The notes beneath the pieces were generated by a model, which did not search any database, was not told the origin of the DNA, and saw nothing but the letters and a program-made list of their open reading frames with translations. From Rhodoferax sp. GW822-FHT02A01 (GTDB taxonomy: Bacteria > Pseudomonadota > Gammaproteobacteria > Burkholderiales > Burkholderiaceae_C): a stretch of DNA of 64,000 nt. Made by a program: the position numbers and the translations under genes. Below, in pieces: positions 60,348 to 64,000 of the stretch; position 1 is the first letter of the stretch, and each line of letters opens with the position of its first letter. The DNA lies in the NCBI RefSeq assembly GCF_038784515.1, contig NZ_CP152376.1:2728001-2792000 (forward strand), read 5' to 3'.

Positions 60348-63239
60348 TCAGCGGCCCGTGGTGGTTGCAAAGTCGGGTGCTGCCTCTGGCTGCAGGCCCG
60401 CCAGCGTCAGCTGCTCGCGGTTGAAGCGGTTGTAGGACTTCTGCCAGTCCGAGGGCTGCGCCACCGGCATTACCTGCACCGCGGTCACCTTGTACTCGGG
60501 GCAGTTGGTGGCCCAGTCGGAGTTGTCGGTGGTGATGACGTTGGCGCCCGACTCGGGGAAGTGGAAGGTGGTGTAGACCACACCGGGCTGCACCCGCTCG
60601 GTCACCACGGCACGCAGCACGGTCTGGCCGGCGCGGCTCTCGACGCCCACCCAGTCATCTTCGCGGATGCCGCGTTCTTCCGCGTCGTGCGGGTGGATTT
60701 CCAGTCGGTCTTCCCCGTGCCACTGCATGTTTTCGGTCCTGCGGGTCTGTGCGCCTACGTTGTACTGCGACAGGATGCGCCCGGTGGTCAGGATCAGCGG
60801 GAACTTGCGCGTGACTTTCTCGTCGGTGGCCACGTACTGTGTGACGATGAAGCGGCCCTTGCCGCGCACAAAGCCGTCCACGTGCATGGTCTCAGTGCCC
60901 AACTCCGCCGTGTCTTCGTTGCATGGCCATTGCACGCTGCCGTGCTGCTCGATCTTCTCGTAGCTCACACCGCGGAAGCTGGGGGTGAGTGCGGAGATCT
61001 CGGCCATGATTTCGCCGGGGTGGTTGTAGTGCATGGGGTAACCCAGGGCGTTGGACAGCAGCATGGTGATTTCCCAGTCAGAGTAACCCGCCTTGGGTGG
61101 CATCACCTTGCGCACGCGCGATATGCGGCGCTCGGCATTGGTGAAGGTGCCGTCCTTTTCCAGGAAGGACGAACCGGGCAGGAACACATGGGCGTACTTG
61201 GCCGTCTCGTTGAGGAACAGGTCCTGTACCACGATGCATTCCATGGCCGCCAGTGCTGCCGTCACGTGCTGCGTGTTGGGGTCGCTCTGCACGATGTCTT
61301 CGCCTTCGCAGTACAGACCCATGAAGCTGCCTGCTTGCGCCGCGTCCAGCATGTTGGGAATGCGCAGGCCGGGTTCGGGCTCCAGGTGCACGCCCCAGGC
61401 CGCCTCGAATTGGCTGCGCACCGTGCTGTCGGAGATGTGCCGGTAGCCCGGCAGCTCATGCGGGAAGGAGCCCATGTCACAGGCGCCCTGCACATTGTTC
61501 TGGCCGCGCAGCGGGTTCACGCCCACGCCGGGACGGCCCACGTTGCCGGTGGCCATGGCCAGGTTGGCAATGCCCATCACGGTGGTGGAGCCCTGGGCAT
61601 GCTCGGTCACGCCCAGGCCGTAGTAGATGGCCGCATTGCCACCGGTGGCATACAGGCGCGCCGCACCGCGCATCAGCTCCGCGGGCACACCGGTGACCTC
61701 GGCCATGGCCTCGGGCGAGTTCTCGGGCAGGGCCACAAAGTCGCGCCACTGCTGGAACGACTTGGTGTCGCAGCGCGCGTCGATGTAGTCCTTGGCCAGC
61801 AGACCTTCGGTGACCACCACATGGGCCAGCGCGGTGATGACGGCCACGTTGGTTCCGGGGCGCAGTTGCAGGTGGTAATCGGCGCGGATGTGGGGCGCGT
61901 CCACCAGATCGATCTGGCGCGGGTCGATCACGATCAGCTTGGCACCGGCGCGCAGGCGCTTCTTCATGCGCGAGGCAAACACCGGGTGTGCGGCCGACGG
62001 GTTGGCACCCATCACCAGGATCACGTCGGCTTGTTCCACCGACTTGAAGGTCTGCGTGCCGGCCGAGGTGCCATAGGTCTGGCCCAGCCCGTAACCGGTG
62101 GGCGAGTGGCACACGCGTGCGCAGGTGTCCACGTTGTTGTTGCCAAAGGCGGCGCGCACCAGTTTTTGCACCAGGTAGGTTTCTTCGTTGGTGCAGCGCG
62201 AGGAGGTAATGCCGCCCACCGAGTCCTTGCCATGCTTGGCCTGGATGCGGCGGAACTCGCTGGCGGCGTAGCCAATGGCTTCTTCCCAGCTGACCTCTTT
62301 CCACGGGTCGGTGATGGCCTTGCGGATCATGGGCTTGGTCATGCGATCTTTGTGGGTGGCATAGCCCCAGGCAAAGCGGCCCTTGATGCAGGCGTGGCCT
62401 TCGTTGGCCTTGCCGTCTTTCCACGGCACCATGCGCACCACTTCGTTGCCCTTCATCTCGGCCTTGAAGCCGCAACCCACGCCGCAATAGGCGCAGGTGG
62501 TGATCTTGCTGTGCTCGGGCTGGCCCAGCTGGATGATGGACTTCTCCTGCAGCGTAGCGGTGGGGCAGGCCTGCACGCAGGCGCCGCAGCTCACACATTC
62601 GGACTCCATGAAAGGCTGGTCCTGCCCCGGCGACACGCGCGACTCAAACCCGCGGCCGCTGATGGTCAGCGCGAACGTGCCTTGCACTTCTTCGCAGGCA
62701 CGCACGCAGCGGTTGCACACGATGCACTTGGAGGCGTCATAGGTGAAGTAGGGGTTGGACTCGTCCTTGGCACTGTCCAGGTGGTGGGCGCCACCGTTCT
62801 GGGCACCCACGCCATAGCGCACTTCGCGCAGGCCGGTTACGCCAGCCATGGTCTGCAGTTCGCAGTCGCCGTTGGCCGAGCAGGTCAGGCAGTCCAGCGG
62901 GTGGTCGGAGATGTAGAGCTCCATCACACCCTTGCGCAGCTCCTGCAGCTTGGGTGTCTGGGTGCGCACCTTCATGCCGGCTTCGGCCGGTGTGGTGCAG
63001 GACGCAGGAAAACCCCTGCGGCCTTCGATTTCCACCAAGCACAGGCGACAGGAGCCAAAGGGTTCCAGCGTGTCGGTGGCGCACAGTTTGGGCACCTGGA
63101 TGCCGGCGTCCACAGCGGCACGCATCAGCGAAGTGCCCGCAGGCACGGTGACGCGTTCGCCGTCAATTTCCAGCGTCACGTGCTGGGTGGACTCGCGGCG
63201 CGGCGTGCCGAAGTCGACAACGGTTTGGTGTTCAAGCAT
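60348..63239 (-). CDS. fdsA: NAD-dependent formate dehydrogenase alpha subunit FdsA
   Basis: The 963-residue molybdoenzyme subunit has an N-terminal [2Fe-2S] ferredoxin domain (CATDTLEPFGSCRLC) and a NuoG-like cysteine domain (DCLTCSANGDCELQ). Two [4Fe-4S] motifs, CIVCNRCVRACEEV and CVSCGACVQACPT, follow. The catalytic part has CAYCGVGCGFKAEMKGNE for its own [4Fe-4S] site. In the position of the selenocysteine of E. coli formate dehydrogenase H there is a cysteine (CARVCHSPTGYGLG). It oxidises formate to CO2 and sends electrons through the beta subunit to NAD+. ATG 63239 begins 23 bases after fdsB. Confidence 0.94.
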   Translation of the reverse strand: MLEHQTVVDFGTPRRESTQHVTLEIDGERVTVPAGTSLMRAAVDAGIQVPKLCATDTLEPFGSCRLCLVEIEGRRGFPASCTTPAEAGMKVRTQTPKLQELRKGVMELYISDHPLDCLTCSANGDCELQTMAGVTGLREVRYGVGAQNGGAHHLDSAKDESNPYFTYDASKCIVCNRCVRACEEVQGTFALTISGRGFESRVSPGQDQPFMESECVSCGACVQACPTATLQEKSIIQLGQPEHSKITTCAYCGVGCGFKAEMKGNEVVRMVPWKDGKANEGHACIKGRFAWGYATHKDRMTKPMIRKAITDPWKEVSWEEAIGYAASEFRRIQAKHGKDSVGGITSSRCTNEETYLVQKLVRAAFGNNNVDTCARVCHSPTGYGLGQTYGTSAGTQTFKSVEQADVILVMGANPSAAHPVFASRMKKRLRAGAKLIVIDPRQIDLVDAPHIRADYHLQLRPGTNVAVITALAHVVVTEGLLAKDYIDARCDTKSFQQWRDFVALPENSPEAMAEVTGVPAELMRGAARLYATGGNAAIYYGLGVTEHAQGSTTVMGIANLAMATGNVGRPGVGVNPLRGQNNVQGACDMGSFPHELPGYRHISDSTVRSQFEAAWGVHLEPEPGLRIPNMLDAAQAGSFMGLYCEGEDIVQSDPNTQHVTAALAAMECIVVQDLFLNETAKYAHVFLPGSSFLEKDGTFTNAERRISRVRKVMPPKAGYSDWEITMLLSNALGYPMHYNHPGEIMAEISALTPSFRGVSYEKIEQHGSVQWPCNEDTAELGTETMHVDGFVRGKGRFIVTQYVATDEKVTRKFPLILTTGRILSQYNVGAQTRRTENMQWHGEDRLEIHPHDAEERGIREDDWVGVESRAGQTVLRAVVTERVQPGVVYTTFHFPESGANVITTDNSDWATNCPEYKVTAVQVMPVAQPSDWQKSYNRFNREQLTLAGLQPEAAPDFATTTGR

Positions 63240-63262
63240 GGTCGATTCCTTGTGGATACGTT

Positions 63263-64000
63263 TCAGGCAGCCTTGGTCTGGGGCGCGGCCAGACCAAAAT
63301 CCTGCGGGTAGTGGTTGAGTGCGGACAGGACCGGGTTGGGCGTCATCGAGCCCATGGCGCAGAGCGAGCCGTTCTGCATGGTGTCGCACAGATCGCGCAG
63401 CAGCTTGACCTGCTGTGGCCGGTTCTGGTCACCCACCAGCCGGTCTATGACTTCCACGCCGCGGGTGGAGCCGATGCGGCACGGCGTGCACTTGCCGCAG
63501 GATTCCACTGCACAGAATTCCATGGCGTAGCGCGCCAGCTGTGCCATGTCGGCGCTGTCGTCATGGACCACGATGCCACCGTGGCCCACCGTGGCGCCAA
63601 CGGCGGCAAAGGCTTCGTAGTCCATCGGTACATCCCAGTGCTCGGGCGGCACGTAGGAGCCTAGCGGCCCGCCCACCTGCACGGCCTTGACCGGGCGGCC
63701 TGAAGCAGTGCCACCGCCGTAGTCAAAAATCAGTTCCCGCAGCGTGACGCCGAAGGCCTTCTCGATCAGCCCGCCGTGTTTCACGTTGCCGGTGAGTTGC
63801 ATGGGCAGCGTGCCGTGGGAGCGGCCCACGCCATAGTCTTTGTAGAACTTTGCACCTTTGGCCAGGATGAGGGGAACGGTGGCAAAAGTGATGACGTTGT
63901 TGATCACCGTGGGTTGGCCAAAGAGTCCGTGGAGCGCGGGAATGGGGGGCTTGGCCCGCACCACGCCGCGCTTGCCTTCGATGCTCTCCAGCATGGCGGT
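63263..64000 (-). CDS. fdsB: Formate dehydrogenase beta subunit FdsB, C-terminal part
   Basis: The frame is open to the window edge, so only the last 246 residues (245 plus stop) are seen. It is a NuoF-like flavoprotein subunit: LESIEGKRGVVRAKPPIPALHGLFGQPTVINNVITFA, VQVGGPLGSYVPPEHWD and ESCGKCTPCRIGSTRGVEV, which holds the [4Fe-4S] cysteines. It contains the FMN/NADH end of the enzyme. The N-terminal part and the gamma subunit should lie beyond the window. The last 22 bases before fdsA are non-coding. Confidence 0.93.
   Translation of the reverse strand, partial: TAMLESIEGKRGVVRAKPPIPALHGLFGQPTVINNVITFATVPLILAKGAKFYKDYGVGRSHGTLPMQLTGNVKHGGLIEKAFGVTLRELIFDYGGGTASGRPVKAVQVGGPLGSYVPPEHWDVPMDYEAFAAVGATVGHGGIVVHDDSADMAQLARYAMEFCAVESCGKCTPCRIGSTRGVEVIDRLVGDQNRPQQVKLLRDLCDTMQNGSLCAMGSMTPNPVLSALNHYPQDFGLAAPQTKAA

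Noticed and set aside
60303..63311. A 1002-codon open frame antisense to fdsA
   Set aside because: It lies fully opposite a formate dehydrogenase gene with all cofactor motifs. The translation is rich in Gly, His, Ala and Val with no domain, as expected of the antisense of GC-rich coding DNA.
1..64000. CRISPR arrays, insertion sequences, prophage or tRNA/rRNA genes
   Set aside because: No regularly spaced repeats, transposase or integrase frames, phage structural genes or RNA gene signatures were seen on either strand.

Overview
The window is about 62-64% GC, with tightly packed genes, frequent 4-base ATGA overlaps and families typical of Burkholderiales. Gene content (galactarate, arabinose/galactose and rhamnose pathways, a liv transporter, an Fds-type formate dehydrogenase) suggests a soil or freshwater Comamonadaceae-like betaproteobacterium. 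That placement is inferred from gene types; no rRNA or tRNA gene was seen.

Layout. (1) 1-4143: D-galactarate operon: TRAP permease (partial), GarD, GarL, GarR. (2) 4306-5682: small membrane protein, ribbon-helix-helix protein and a DJ-1/PfpI protein with a 20-bp palindrome upstream. (3) 5820-18343: oxidative D-galactose/L-arabinose locus with lactonase, IlvD/Edd dehydratase, SDR dehydrogenase, GbpR-like LysR, ChvE-GguA-GguB importer, a 2-keto-3-deoxy-pentonate dehydratase, a semialdehyde dehydrogenase, and DgoK/DgoA. The first enzymes could serve both sugars; the pentose branch would end in 2-oxoglutarate and the hexose branch in pyruvate plus glyceraldehyde 3-phosphate. (4) 18371-19746: SDR plus TetR regulator with two matching palindromic operators. 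(5) 19824-24068: methylglyoxal synthase, then an electrophile/quinone-stress operon (DoxX, glutathionyl-hydroquinone reductase, pirin, OsmC) divergent from a LysR gene. (6) 24262-28742: branched-chain amino acid ABC transporter livJHMGF. (7) 28727-40744: lone cyclic-nucleotide-binding protein, a LysR regulator and the L-rhamnose genes (bifunctional aldolase/dehydrogenase, isomerase, RhaSTPQ importer, mutarotase, kinase). (8) 40906-46048: large hybrid histidine kinase and an HD-GYP response regulator. (9) 46070-50445: OsmC protein and a three-subunit FAD dehydrogenase (Tat-exported small subunit, GMC flavoprotein, triheme cytochrome c). (10) 50669-59271: chemoreceptor, periplasmic binding protein, PAS/GGDEF/EAL protein and a second binding protein in one apparent operon, then a convergent orphan binding protein and a TraB/GumN protein. 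(11) 59283-64000: NAD-type formate dehydrogenase genes fdsD, fdhD, fdsA and fdsB (partial).

The most unusual non-coding structure is in the only long gene-free gap (35125-35494). Two oppositely oriented hairpin elements share identical internal-loop sequences but have unrelated, internally complementary outer stems. The most unusual coding structure is the chemoreceptor/binding-protein/c-di-GMP operon, which has several solute-binding proteins and no transporter. No CRISPR array, insertion sequence, prophage or frameshifted gene was recognised.
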